Below, in pieces: positions 1 to 7,208 of a stretch of 64,000 nucleotides of DNA (its first letter is position 1; each line of letters begins with the position of its first letter). Source of the DNA: Amycolatopsis sp. NBC_01488. GTDB lineage: Bacteria > Actinomycetota > Actinomycetes > Mycobacteriales > Pseudonocardiaceae. Both the position numbers and the translations under genes were made by a program. The notes below the pieces were generated by a model. It ran no database searches. It worked only from the letters and a program-made list of their open reading frames with translations, and was not told the DNA's origin. The stretch spans positions 1,554,001-1,618,000 of the forward strand of contig NZ_CP109434.1 of assembly GCF_036227105.1 (NCBI RefSeq). The letters are read 5' to 3'.

Positions 1-571
1 CGGTGAGGGAGACGGCGCCGAGACCGGTGAGACCGAGGGCGATGGTCAGGGGGCGTGAGGGGCTGGTGTCCTCGGCCCAGGGGGGTGTGGTGTCGGCAGG
101 TTCGATGCGGGTGGTGGTTGTAGGTCCGGGTGCGGCACCGGGCTTCGTCGCTGGGGCGCTCGCCGGTGCATCCCCGGACTTCGACCGATCGTTGGTTTCG
201 AGCCTGAGGGCCGCCGCCGGGCGGGCGCTCGCAGGTCCGGGTGCGGCACCAGGCTTCGCCGCTGGGGCGCTCGCAGGTGCGGCCTCGGACTTCGCCGGAT
301 CGTTGGTTTCGGCTTGGGGAGCCGCCGGGCGGGCGGGTGCCGGCTCGGCGCCTGGGTTCGCCGGAGCGGTGGCGGGATCGGTGGCCGCGGGCTCGGCGTC
401 TGGCGGGCCGGTCCTGGGGTCCGCCGGGTTGGTGGTTTCGGCGGACGGGTGGGGGGAAGTCCGTGCGCGAGGAGGCTTCCGCTTGCCGGTGGGACGGGTG
501 GCCGCGGGGTCCTGCGGGAAGTCCGGGGAGCCGGGGGTGCTCCCGGTCGGGGGCTCTGAGCGTGGGGGCAT
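1..571 (-). CDS. Partial membrane protein with Pro/Ala-rich tail
   Basis: The minus strand is open from an ATG at 571 to the left edge (190 codons, no stop), so the C-terminal part is missing. The first ~165 residues are low-complexity Pro/Ala/Thr-rich and hydrophilic, with two near-identical segments around the motif AKPGAAPGP. A hydrophobic stretch reading RPLTIALGLTGLGAVSLT then begins and is probably the first membrane helix. This suggests a disordered cytoplasmic or cell-wall-spanning tail followed by a membrane domain that cannot be identified here. No clear ribosome binding site precedes the ATG and the frame stays open upstream, so the start is uncertain. The opposite strand is also open, as is usual at this GC content, but it gives arginine-rich nonsense. 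Confidence 0.55.
   Translation of the reverse strand, partial: MPPRSEPPTGSTPGSPDFPQDPAATRPTGKRKPPRARTSPHPSAETTNPADPRTGPPDAEPAATDPATAPANPGAEPAPARPAAPQAETNDPAKSEAAPASAPAAKPGAAPGPASARPAAALRLETNDRSKSGDAPASAPATKPGAAPGPTTTTRIEPADTTPPWAEDTSPSRPLTIALGLTGLGAVSLT
122..311. repeat. Two 79-bp direct repeats, period 111 bp
   Basis: Positions 122-200 and 233-311 are near-identical direct repeats, each starting AGGTCCGGGTGCGGCACC. They encode the duplicated segment (ETND ... AKPGAAPGP) in the tail of the partial minus-strand gene. The 111-bp period is a multiple of three, so copy-number change would keep the frame. Confidence 0.8.
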
Positions 572-1259
572 CGGCAGCGACGCTAGCAAGCCCGGCCGGT
601 GCGGGAGGTCCCCGCGGGCCGCGAGTCGCCGAGTGGGTGGGTTGTCGGGCTCGTGTCGTGGGCCGGGCCTGGGGAGCTGCGCGTGCAGCTCGGGCAGGGG
701 CTGGCCGCCTCGGCTTGGTCGAAGGCCTCGCTCCACCCGCGAGCGCGGGGGAAGTCGGACAAATCCGGCGGTCGAGCGCCGGATTCAAACGCGAGTCGGT
801 GAGCGGTGCACGTGCGTCGATAAGCGGTCGGCTCTGCTCGCCGCCGCGCCCCCGCCGACAGAGCCCCAGCTGCGCCGCCAAGGTTCGGCGAGGCGGGCTC
901 GGGCGTCGAAAAGACGTAAACATCCCCTGGCAAACCCTTATTCCGGGCCTTCGAGCCCTACGGCCGATCTGTAGGTCCATGGCTGTCCGCAAGGCCTGTA
1001 AGGCAAGTCACAACCAATGCAGTAAACCCTCTCTAACTTTGGGTAATTGACACAGGTGGACGCCAGATCCGCGCCACCCGATCGGCCGACCACGGGGGCA
1101 GATCTTGCCTACAGCGGTGCCCCTTCGTTATCGTCCCCCGGTCCCCATTACAGTCAGGTCACGAAGTAGGACGACGAGCGAACCACCCCCGAGGTTGGCT
1201 CACCGGGTCCCCCCGCCCACAGTCCTCGACCCGGCTCCCCGACGATGGAAGGCCCTGTC
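572..1259. other. Divergent intergenic region without a clear gene
   Basis: About 690 bases separate the divergent partial gene and the M23 peptidase. The half up to ~900 is GC-rich with only arginine-rich ORFs. Positions 910-1055 are noticeably AT-richer and probably hold the promoters; a TTGACA hexamer lies at 1047-1052 on the plus strand. I see no RNA gene or convincing riboswitch. Confidence 0.5.
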
Positions 1260-2072
1260 TTGGCTTCACACCGCTCCCCCGGCGGCCAAGCTCCTTCCCC
1301 GGCACTGAAGGACGCACTCGAAGGTGCGGTCGTTCGTGTCCGGGGTGCGCACCGCATCGCCCCGCCCTCCTCGGCCCTTCGCGGCCGTGTCGTGGTCGCC
1401 GCCGTCGCGGCCGGCGCGTTCGCTGCCGCCGCCGCGGGCTCGACGCTCAAGACAGTCACCGACTCCGACGCCGGCGTGACGCCCCTGGCCAACAGCCAGG
1501 ACGCCAGCGCCTCCTTCACCTCGGGAGGTGCGGGCTCCGGGGGCGCCCTCGAGCTCCTGCCGACCGGCCACGCCGTCGACGCCTCCGCCGAGGCCGCGAA
1601 GCTCTCCGACAGCGCCTCCGTCACCCAGGCCCGTGAACAGCGCGAAGCCGACGCCGCCAAGAAGGCCGCCGAAGAAGCCTCGCGCCCCAAGACCTGCCTG
1701 CCGGCCCACGGCACCTTCACCTCGGGCTTCGGCGCCCGGTGGGGCACGAGCCACCTCGGCATCGACATCGCCAACGCGATCGGCACCCCGATCTACTCCG
1801 CCTCCGACGGCACCGTGATCGAGGCCGGCCCTGCCAGCGGCTTCGGCCTCTGGGTCCGGATCCAGCTCGACGACGGCACGATCCAGGTCTACGGCCACAT
1901 GAACAGCTTCTCCGTCAAGGAGGGCCAGAAGGTCAAGTGCGGCGAGCAGATCGCCGAGATCGGCAACCGCGGCCAGACCACCGGCCCGCACCTGCACTTC
2001 GAGGTGTGGCAGAACGGCACCAAGAAGATCGACCCCCGCCCGTGGCTGGCCGCGCGCGGCGTCATCGTCTGA
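1260..2072 (+). CDS. M23-family peptidoglycan endopeptidase, membrane-anchored
   Basis: A 270-residue protein with one N-terminal hydrophobic segment (about residues 42-62), a low-complexity and helical linker rich in Ala/Glu/Lys to ~140, and a C-terminal LytM/M23 domain (~150-260). The zinc ligands are visible: HLGID (H165, D169) and the HLHFE motif (H244, H246). Family knowledge: such enzymes cut peptide cross-links in peptidoglycan outside the membrane. The TTG at 1260 is preferred because GGAAGG (1247-1252) lies 7 nt upstream; an in-frame ATG at 1245 has no such site. The gene stands alone, divergent from the partial gene to its left. It may act in wall remodelling during growth, which is inferred. 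Confidence 0.88.
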   Translation: MASHRSPGGQAPSPALKDALEGAVVRVRGAHRIAPPSSALRGRVVVAAVAAGAFAAAAAGSTLKTVTDSDAGVTPLANSQDASASFTSGGAGSGGALELLPTGHAVDASAEAAKLSDSASVTQAREQREADAAKKAAEEASRPKTCLPAHGTFTSGFGARWGTSHLGIDIANAIGTPIYSASDGTVIEAGPASGFGLWVRIQLDDGTIQVYGHMNSFSVKEGQKVKCGEQIAEIGNRGQTTGPHLHFEVWQNGTKKIDPRPWLAARGVIV

Positions 2073-2581
2073 TCGGCTCGCTCCACACCGGCTGCTCACC
2101 AGGACGGCCATCGCACCGGAACCCCCGCTGCAGAGGCGTTCGTCGCCGAGGGCGGACGAAGCCAAACGTCCGCGCCAGCCGACACCGCACGACGGCTCGT
2201 TACCCACGAGGGTGGCCGCCGCACCGGGAAACCCCGCCGTAGAGCCATGATCCGCCACTGAGGGCCGACGACGCCCCTCAGGCGAGTGGACATCCGCTCC
2301 GGCCGGGACATCGCGGCAGTCCGAGGCCGCAAGCACACGGACCCCCGGCACATCGCGACGAACCCGACTCGCGAGAGCAGCGACTGCCCTGGCCCACACC
2401 CGGCACCTCGAGCCCGGGCGCACAGTCCACAAGCGACGGATCCCCGCCCCGGCGCGCGCAACCGGCCACGGACGCACGCGAGCCGGAAGCCCTCCAGGCC
2501 GCTCCACGGCTCTCAGGGCACCCGGAGACCACCTTCGACCCCGCCAAGGCCGCCAAAAAGCGCCTCAGGGCCCGCAACCGG
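2073..2581. other. Intergenic region with a diverged duplication
   Basis: About 510 bases without a credible gene; open frames here are arginine-rich. The stretch near 2099-2160 (GACGGCCATCGCACCGG then AACCCCCGC) resembles the stretch near 2208-2275 (GGTGGCCGCCGCACCGG then AAACCCCGCC), suggesting an old ~109-bp tandem duplication. No terminator with a clear stem was found after the M23 gene. Confidence 0.4.
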
Positions 2582-2968
2582 CTATCGCTGCCCGCCCGGC
2601 AACCGGCGGATGAAGTACGCCAGCGCGACCTGCCACACCGTGCACAGCTCCGCGGAGCGCCGCACCGGCAGCCAGCCCCAGGCCACCCGCTCTCCTGCGC
2701 CCCCCGCGGAGCGGACACGCGCGGCACGACGCGTCGTCCAGCGGCGTCCCCGGCCGCAGGTGACACATCGGCCGTCCGCTCCGAGCTCGTGCTGCCTGAG
2801 CAGCGCTCGCCAGGCGGCGGCCAGCCGGCACGCCTCCGCTCCCGCACGCGAAGGAATTCCTGAAGCCCCCGAAGGGCCCGGACCCCGATCCGGAACCGCC
2901 GACCCCAGGACTCCTCGCAGGTATTTCTGTACCCCTTCGGCCAGCAGGCCAAACAGCACCGCGTCCAC
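2582..2968 (-). CDS. Small hypothetical protein with Cys pair
   Basis: A 128-residue protein starting with GTG at 2968. It has a helical N-terminus (LFGLLAEGVQKYLRGVLG), then AAWRALLRQHELGADGRC, a CVTC pair (CxxC) and a later Cys-Thr-Val-Trp motif near the C-terminus. This pattern (a W/L-rich helix, a CxxC pair, then C-x-V-W) is one I recall from short uncharacterised actinobacterial proteins that may bind zinc; I assign no function. It lies downstream of pcrA on the same strand, 115 nt past the pcrA stop, so it could be read through from pcrA. Overlapping frames on both strands look like shadows. Confidence 0.5.
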   Translation of the reverse strand: MDAVLFGLLAEGVQKYLRGVLGSAVPDRGPGPSGASGIPSRAGAEACRLAAAWRALLRQHELGADGRCVTCGRGRRWTTRRAARVRSAGGAGERVAWGWLPVRRSAELCTVWQVALAYFIRRLPGGQR

Positions 2969-3083
2969 ACCGGGCTCCCCCTCCGTCGAACTCGTGTTCG
3001 ATGACGGGGTCAGTTCTACCGGCGGGGTACGACGATTTCGGCGGCGATCTCCGGGATCGCCGCCGGGTTCACTCGGACGGGTG

Positions 3084-5498
3084 TTACAGCTTCACCATCG
3101 GGACGCTGCCGATCAGCATCAGGCGGACCTTGCCCGCCGCGCCGAAGTCGATCGTCGCGGTGGCGCGGGGGCCCACGCCGTCGCACGAGATCACCGTGCC
3201 CAGGCCGTACTTGTCGTGGCTGACGCGGTCGCCGACGTCCAGCTTCAACGCCACCGTGTCTTTCCACCCCTTGCCGAACGACGGCGTGCCCGACGAAGTC
3301 GACGACGCGGACCGCCTGCCGCCCCACGTGGTCGCCGCCCGCGGAGTACCGCGGGAACCGCCGCCGAAGGAGCCGAACCCACCGCTCGACGGCTCCAGCC
3401 GCCGCCAGTCGACGAGGTCGCCCGGCAGCTCGTCGAGGAACCGCGACGCCGGGTTCATCGACGGCTGGCCCCAAGCCGACCGCGTGATCGCGCGCGAGAC
3501 GTACAGCCGCTGCCGCGCCCGCGTGATCGCGACGTACGCCAGCCGCCGCTCCTCCGCCAGCTCGGTCGGGTCGCCCAGCGCGCGCATGTGCGGGAAGACG
3601 CCGTCCTCCCAGCCGGTGCAGAACACCACCGGGTACTCCAGGCCCTTCGCGGTGTGCACGGTCATCAGCGTGACCACGCCCGCGCCGCCGTCGCCTTCCT
3701 CGCCGCCGTCGGGCGACGGCACCGAGTCGGCGTCCGCCACCAGCGACACGCGCTCGAGGAACGCGGGCAGCGAGCCCGGCGCCGGCACCCCGGGCTCGAC
3801 GACCAGCTCGGCGTTCTCGTCCGCGACGACCTCGGCGGTGATCTCGGTGAACTCGCGCGCGACGGTGATGAGCTCGTCCAGGTTCTCCACGCGCGTGTGG
3901 TCCTGCGGGTCGTCCGACTCCTCGAGCTCGACGCGGTAGCCGGTCTTCTCCAGCACGGCTTCGAGGACGTCGTGCACCTCGGCGCCGTCGGTGATCAGCA
4001 CGCCCAGCTCGTCGAGCATCGCCACGAACCCGCCGATCGCCTTGACCGAGCGCGGGTTCAGCAGCGCCACCTTGCCGTCAGCGGCGTCCCGCAGCGCCTG
4101 CGCGAACGAGATCCGCTCGCGCTCGGCGTGCGTCGCCACGACGGCTTCGGCGCGGTCGCCGATGCCGCGCTTGGGCACGTTCAGCACGCGCCGCAGGCTG
4201 ACCGTGTCGTCCGCGTTCGCCAGCACGCGCAGGTACGCGATCATGTCGCGGACTTCGCGCCGCTCGTAGAACCGCACACCGCCGACGACCTTGTACGGCA
4301 GGCCGAGCCGGATGAAGATCTCTTCGAAGACGCGGGACTGGTTGTTGGTGCGGTAGAAGACGGCGACGTCGGAGTAGTCGGCTTCGCCCTTCTCCGCCAG
4401 CGAGTCGATTTCTCCCGCGACGAACGCGGCTTCGTCGTGGTCGTTGTCCGCGACGTAGCCGACGATCTTCTCGCCGTCGCCCGAATCCGTCCACAGCCGC
4501 TTCGCGCGGCGGTTCGGGTTCCGCTCGATGACGGCGTTCGCCGCGGACAGGATCGTCTGCGTGGAGCGGTAGTTCTGCTCCAGCAGGATCGTGTGCGCGT
4601 TCGGGAAGTCCCGCTCGAACTCCTCGATGTTGCGGATCGTCGCGCCGCGGAAGGCGTAGATCGACTGGTCCGCGTCACCGACGACGACCAGCTCGGCCGG
4701 CTCGACGCCCGACTCGTTCGGCGCGGTCCCGGCCAGCTCGCGGACCAGGGTGTACTGCGCGTGGTTCGTGTCCTGGTACTCGTCGACCAGCACGTGGCGG
4801 AACCGCCGCCGGTAGTACTCGGCGACGTCCGGGAACGCCTGCAGCAGCGAGACCGTGCGCATGATGAGGTCGTCGAAGTCGAAGGCGTTGGCCTGGTTCA
4901 GCCGCCGCTGGTACTCGACGTAGACCTCGGCGACGCGGCGCTCGAGGTCGTTGGCCGCGTTCGCCGCCGCGGTGTCCGGGTCGGTCAGCTCGTTCTTCAG
5001 GTTCGAGATGTGCACGGCGAGCGTGCGCGCGGCGTAGCGCTTGGGGTCGATGTCGAGGTCCCGCGCCACGAGCGTGATGAGCCGCTTCGTGTCGTCGGAG
5101 TCGTAGATGGAGAAGTTCGACGACATCTCGAGCGTCTTGGCCTCGCGGCGCAGGATCCGCACGCACATCGAGTGGAACGTCGACACCCACATGGCGTTCG
5201 CGCGCCTGCCGACGAGCGCGGCGACGCGCTCGCGCATCTCCGCGGCCGCCTTGTTGGTGAACGTGATCGCCATGACTTCGCCGGGGTGCACGCGGCGTTG
5301 CCCGAGCAGGTAGGCGATCCGGCGGGTCAGCACCCGGGTCTTGCCCGATCCGGCGCCCGCCACCACCAGCAGCGGGCCACCGGTGTGGGTGACGGCTTCG
5401 CGCTGGGCCGGGTTGAGGTCGTCGAGCAGATCGGCCTGCCCGCCGGAAGCGGGCTTGCGCGCGGGGGTCTCGGCGGGGAGATCGAAGAGGGTGTCCAT
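3084..5498 (-). CDS. pcrA: ATP-dependent DNA helicase UvrD/PcrA
   Basis: An 804-residue SF1A helicase that unwinds DNA 3'-5' in repair and displaces RecA or stalled complexes. Seen: Q-motif region LNPAQREAV (28-36), Walker A AGAGSGKT (47-54), ITFTNKAAAEMRER (motif Ia region), Walker B VDEYQDTN (~240), motif III GDADQSIYAFRGA, motif IV region QNYRST, and the C-terminal motifs VTLMTVHTAKGLEYPVVF and EERRLAYVAITRA. The C-terminal ~60 residues form a small basic fold (GDRVSHDKYGLGTV), typical of PcrA tails that bind RNA polymerase. Length is close to mycobacterial UvrD1. It is transcribed alone, divergent from the DUF1707 gene. The long plus-strand frame opposite it is a shadow. Confidence 0.96.
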   Translation of the reverse strand: MDTLFDLPAETPARKPASGGQADLLDDLNPAQREAVTHTGGPLLVVAGAGSGKTRVLTRRIAYLLGQRRVHPGEVMAITFTNKAAAEMRERVAALVGRRANAMWVSTFHSMCVRILRREAKTLEMSSNFSIYDSDDTKRLITLVARDLDIDPKRYAARTLAVHISNLKNELTDPDTAAANAANDLERRVAEVYVEYQRRLNQANAFDFDDLIMRTVSLLQAFPDVAEYYRRRFRHVLVDEYQDTNHAQYTLVRELAGTAPNESGVEPAELVVVGDADQSIYAFRGATIRNIEEFERDFPNAHTILLEQNYRSTQTILSAANAVIERNPNRRAKRLWTDSGDGEKIVGYVADNDHDEAAFVAGEIDSLAEKGEADYSDVAVFYRTNNQSRVFEEIFIRLGLPYKVVGGVRFYERREVRDMIAYLRVLANADDTVSLRRVLNVPKRGIGDRAEAVVATHAERERISFAQALRDAADGKVALLNPRSVKAIGGFVAMLDELGVLITDGAEVHDVLEAVLEKTGYRVELEESDDPQDHTRVENLDELITVAREFTEITAEVVADENAELVVEPGVPAPGSLPAFLERVSLVADADSVPSPDGGEEGDGGAGVVTLMTVHTAKGLEYPVVFCTGWEDGVFPHMRALGDPTELAEERRLAYVAITRARQRLYVSRAITRSAWGQPSMNPASRFLDELPGDLVDWRRLEPSSGGFGSFGGGSRGTPRAATTWGGRRSASSTSSGTPSFGKGWKDTVALKLDVGDRVSHDKYGLGTVISCDGVGPRATATIDFGAAGKVRLMLIGSVPMVKL

Positions 5499-5606
5499 CG
5501 TCTGTCCACGCTACCCCGGGCGGGTGGGCTACCGCGGCAGGCGTAGCGGGAGATGTCGCCTGACGTCCGACGCGCGGCGGGCCGGCCGCGCGGAGCATCG
5601 GTTGGC

Positions 5607-6032
5607 ATGGAAGACAACCGCACCACCCGCATCCGGGCCGCCGACGCCGACCGCGAACGCGTCGCCACCGCCGTCCAGACCGCCGGCTCCGAAGGCCGGC
5701 TCACCCTCGAAGAGGTCGAAGAGCGCCTCGCCGACGTCTACCGAGCGCGATTCACCGACGAGCTGACCGAGCTCACCGCCGACCTGCCGCGGCCCGCGCC
5801 GCCCCGGCCCGGCTTCCCGCTCAGCCGGGCCGCGCTGCGGCGGCACCCGGCGCTGCGCCTGCACTTCGCCGTCGTGGTGGCGATCGCGGTGGTGGCGATC
5901 GTCCGCTGGGTGGTGCTGGGCGCCGGGTTCTTCTGGCCCGCGGTCCCGATGTTCTGGCTCGCGGTGAGCCTCTTCGTTCATGCGAGGGTGCGCTCGGTCC
6001 GGGAACGCTCCGGCTCCGTTGTGCCATACTGA
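5607..6032 (+). CDS. DUF1707 protein with two membrane helices
   Basis: A 141-residue protein. The N-terminal ~55 residues (TRIRAADADRERV, then EGRLTLEEVEERL and LTELTADLP) match the DUF1707 domain known from actinobacterial membrane and signalling proteins. Residues ~80-125 hold two hydrophobic helices (LHFAVVVAIAVVAIVRWVVL and FFWPAVPMFWLAVSLFVHA), followed by a short basic tail. ATG 5607 is chosen because homologues begin just before RASD/RAAD; the longer frame from 5553 would overlap the divergent pcrA promoter. Its stop at 6030-6032 lies 4 nt before the leader peptide of the next gene, and its last codons contain that promoter's -10 box. Function unknown. Confidence 0.8.
   Translation: MEDNRTTRIRAADADRERVATAVQTAGSEGRLTLEEVEERLADVYRARFTDELTELTADLPRPAPPRPGFPLSRAALRRHPALRLHFAVVVAIAVVAIVRWVVLGAGFFWPAVPMFWLAVSLFVHARVRSVRERSGSVVPY
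6025..6030 (+). promoter_or_regulatory. -10 box of the aroQ leader transcript
   Basis: CATACT lies 6 nt upstream of the ATG at 6037 inside the last codons of the DUF1707 gene. The spacing fits a leaderless transcript starting at the leader-peptide ATG. No ribosome binding site is needed or seen. Confidence 0.5.
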
Positions 6033-6036
6033 AGCC

Positions 6037-6099
6037 ATGCGGCACCACGCAGAGCGATTTTTCTACGGGACCCGGACTCCGGCTCCCGTGATCGCGTAG
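6037..6099 (+). CDS. Phe/Tyr leader peptide of chorismate mutase
   Basis: A 20-codon ORF, ATG 6037 to TAG 6097-6099, reading MRHHAERFFYGTRTPAPVIA. Three consecutive aromatic codons, TTT TTC TAC (Phe-Phe-Tyr, 6058-6066), are the end-products of the pathway that the downstream enzyme starts. The ORF ends 94 nt before aroQ and is followed by three mutually exclusive helices. This is the layout of ribosome-mediated attenuation, as for the trp and pheA leaders of enterobacteria. It is too short for ordinary gene calling. The sequence facts are direct; the regulatory role is inferred. Confidence 0.72.
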   Translation: MRHHAERFFYGTRTPAPVIA

Positions 6100-6193
6100 T
6101 GCCCGAACCGCCATCACGCCAGCCCCGGAGTCCACGGACCCGGGGCTGTCGCCGTCCCAGGGGCCGGGTCCGGGCACCGAGGGAGAGGTCCCG
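6067..6193 (+). promoter_or_regulatory. Attenuator with alternative helices before aroQ
   Basis: Four segments form overlapping perfect helices. Segment 1 (6074-6082) pairs with segment 2 (6125-6133), 9 bp. Segment 2 (6120-6128) pairs with segment 3 (6140-6148), 9 bp. Segment 3 (6135-6143) pairs with segment 4 (6164-6172), 9 bp. Each pair excludes its neighbour, so a ribosome stalled on the Phe-Phe-Tyr codons just before segment 1 would favour 2:3 over 3:4. There is no U-tract after 3:4; it ends 7 nt before the aroQ ribosome binding site (6179-6188), so control could be of termination or of translation. Confidence 0.65.
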
Positions 6194-6490
6194 ATGAACG
6201 CACAAGCGACGAACGCCGACGGCCAGCCCGCCGAGCACACCCCCGCCGGGGACGACATCGCGTCGCTCCGGCAGGAGATCGACTGGCTGGACAAGGAAAT
6301 CCTGCGGCTGGTGAAACGCCGGGTCGAGGTGTCCAAGACGATCGGGGCCGCGCGGATGGCCGCCGGCGGCACGCGGATCGTCTACAACCGCGAGATGGAC
6401 GTGCTCGCGCGCTACCGCGAGCTCGGCCCGGAAGGCCGCCAGCTGGCGATGGCGCTGCTGAACCTCGGCCGGGGCAGGCTCGGCCGGTAA
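6194..6490 (+). CDS. aroQ: Chorismate mutase, AroQ type
   Basis: A 98-residue all-helical chorismate mutase of the short intracellular actinobacterial type (as M. tuberculosis Rv0948c). It converts chorismate to prephenate, the branch point to Phe and Tyr. Seen: IASLRQEIDWLDKEILRLVKRR (first helix; the active-site Arg is in the LRQEID region), then VSKTIGAARMAAGGTRIVYNREMDVL, with the basic and acidic residues typical of the fold. The family enzyme is weak alone and is activated by DAHP synthase, so a partner elsewhere is expected. ATG 6194 follows GAGGGAGAGG (6179-6188). The Phe-Phe-Tyr leader and attenuator upstream point to end-product control. Confidence 0.9.
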   Translation: MNAQATNADGQPAEHTPAGDDIASLRQEIDWLDKEILRLVKRRVEVSKTIGAARMAAGGTRIVYNREMDVLARYRELGPEGRQLAMALLNLGRGRLGR

Positions 6491-6554
6491 CGGTTGCCCG
6501 AATTCCGGGTCTTCCCGGAGGCACCGGCGACCCGGCTGCGGGCAGACTGGGGTC

Positions 6555-6869
6555 ATGGACTGGCTCGTGAACCTCATCGCCGTCATCGTCGCGCTCGCGA
6601 GCGTGCTGGCCGCGCTGGGCCATGTGGGGTACCTGGCAATGCTGAACAACGCGGCGGGTAAGCGGGCCGGCGGCGCGCCGGTCGCGCAGTACGTGCGCAG
6701 CCGATGGGCCGTTGCCGGCGGTACCACCGCCGCGTCGCTGTTCGCCTGGTTGCTCACGGCCGGCGGACCGACGCTCGACGTCGTGGCGATTCTCGTCGCG
6801 GCGGGTAGCGGTGTGGTGGCGACGAAGGCGCTTCAGTCCACTCGCGACCGTTACCGCACCGGGGGCTGA
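6555..6869 (+). CDS. Small integral membrane protein, unknown
   Basis: A 104-residue protein with three hydrophobic segments: WLVNLIAVIVALASVLAAL (3-21), the VAGGTTAASLFAWLL region (~54-68) and LDVVAILVAAGSGVVATKAL (~74-93), with short basic loops and a basic C-terminus (STRDRYRTGG). No enzyme motif is visible and I recognise no named family. ATG 6555 follows a GGGGTC stretch but no strong ribosome binding site. It lies 64 nt after aroQ on the same strand and could be its co-transcribed neighbour. Nothing in the sequence ties it to aromatic synthesis. Confidence 0.65.
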   Translation: MDWLVNLIAVIVALASVLAALGHVGYLAMLNNAAGKRAGGAPVAQYVRSRWAVAGGTTAASLFAWLLTAGGPTLDVVAILVAAGSGVVATKALQSTRDRYRTGG

Positions 6870-6949
6870 AATCTCCTGAGCTGGAGCGATGGCGCTGCGT
6901 GAGAATTCGCTGCGTCACCTTCCCCCTTTCGGTCGCGCCCGACCGAGTG

Positions 6950-6972
6950 AAACCTGTGCAACTTGCAGGTTT
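6950..6972. promoter_or_regulatory. Operator-like palindrome
   Basis: The arms AAACC (6950-6954) and GGTTT (6968-6972), and the inner arms TGCAA (6957-6961) and TTGCA (6963-6967), are symmetric about C6962, with two extra bases on the left arm. It sits ~30 nt upstream of a -10-like TAGGGT (7001-7006), where a repressor or activator site would be expected. No cognate regulator is adjacent. Confidence 0.4.
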
Positions 6973-7000
6973 GGGGGCGACTTTCTACGCCGGATGCTCC

Positions 7001-7006
7001 TAGGGT
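7001..7006 (+). promoter_or_regulatory. -10 box TAGGGT, leaderless type
   Basis: TAGGGT lies exactly 7 nt before a GTG at 7014, the same spacing as at several other starts in this window. It probably drives the anchored protein gene at 7205 and the short upstream frame. Confidence 0.45.
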
Positions 7007-7013
7007 TGACGCC

Positions 7014-7208
7014 GTGAGGACCCTTGCGTCTGGGTCGGGCGGAGCCCGGAGGACGCGCGGGGGCACCGGCCCCGCGCGCCCAGTCTCGCATGCGCGTGCA
7101 TCTGCGCAGGATTCCGAACGCGAACCCGCTCGTGAGGATGCTCCGATCGGGTCCTCCTGCCGCCGGACGGCGTCAGGAGCGGACCGCCGGGTGGTCGAGC
7201 TCACATGA
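7014..7208 (+). CDS. Possible 64-residue leaderless upstream frame
   Basis: A frame from GTG 7014 to TGA 7206-7208 encodes 64 Arg/Ser/Ala/Gly-rich residues without any recognisable fold. Two positional facts argue that it may be translated: a TAGGGT box 7 nt upstream of the GTG, and an ATGA overlap with the ATG of the next gene at 7205, which would allow translational coupling. That next gene has no good ribosome binding site of its own. The composition looks like random GC-rich sequence, so the product may have no function even if ribosomes pass through. Confidence 0.3.
   Translation: MRTLASGSGGARRTRGGTGPARPVSHARASAQDSEREPAREDAPIGSSCRRTASGADRRVVELT

Noticed and set aside
3..974. A 323-codon plus-strand frame at the left edge
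   Set aside because: Its product is Gly/Ala/Arg low complexity; the opposite strand reads a Pro-rich tail leading into a membrane helix, a normal protein layout.
1060..1245. c-di-AMP (ydaO-type) riboswitch before the M23 peptidase
   Set aside because: Such switches often precede actinobacterial wall hydrolases, but I could not find the conserved core sequences in this leader.
2096..2461. A 121-codon minus-strand frame after the M23 gene
   Set aside because: Arg/Cys-rich composition, no ribosome binding site, and it covers a diverged nucleotide duplication.
2286..5546. A 1086-codon plus-strand frame across pcrA
   Set aside because: It is antisense to a complete helicase with all motifs; the product is Arg/Asp/Val-rich and has no domain. 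It is a GC-skew shadow.
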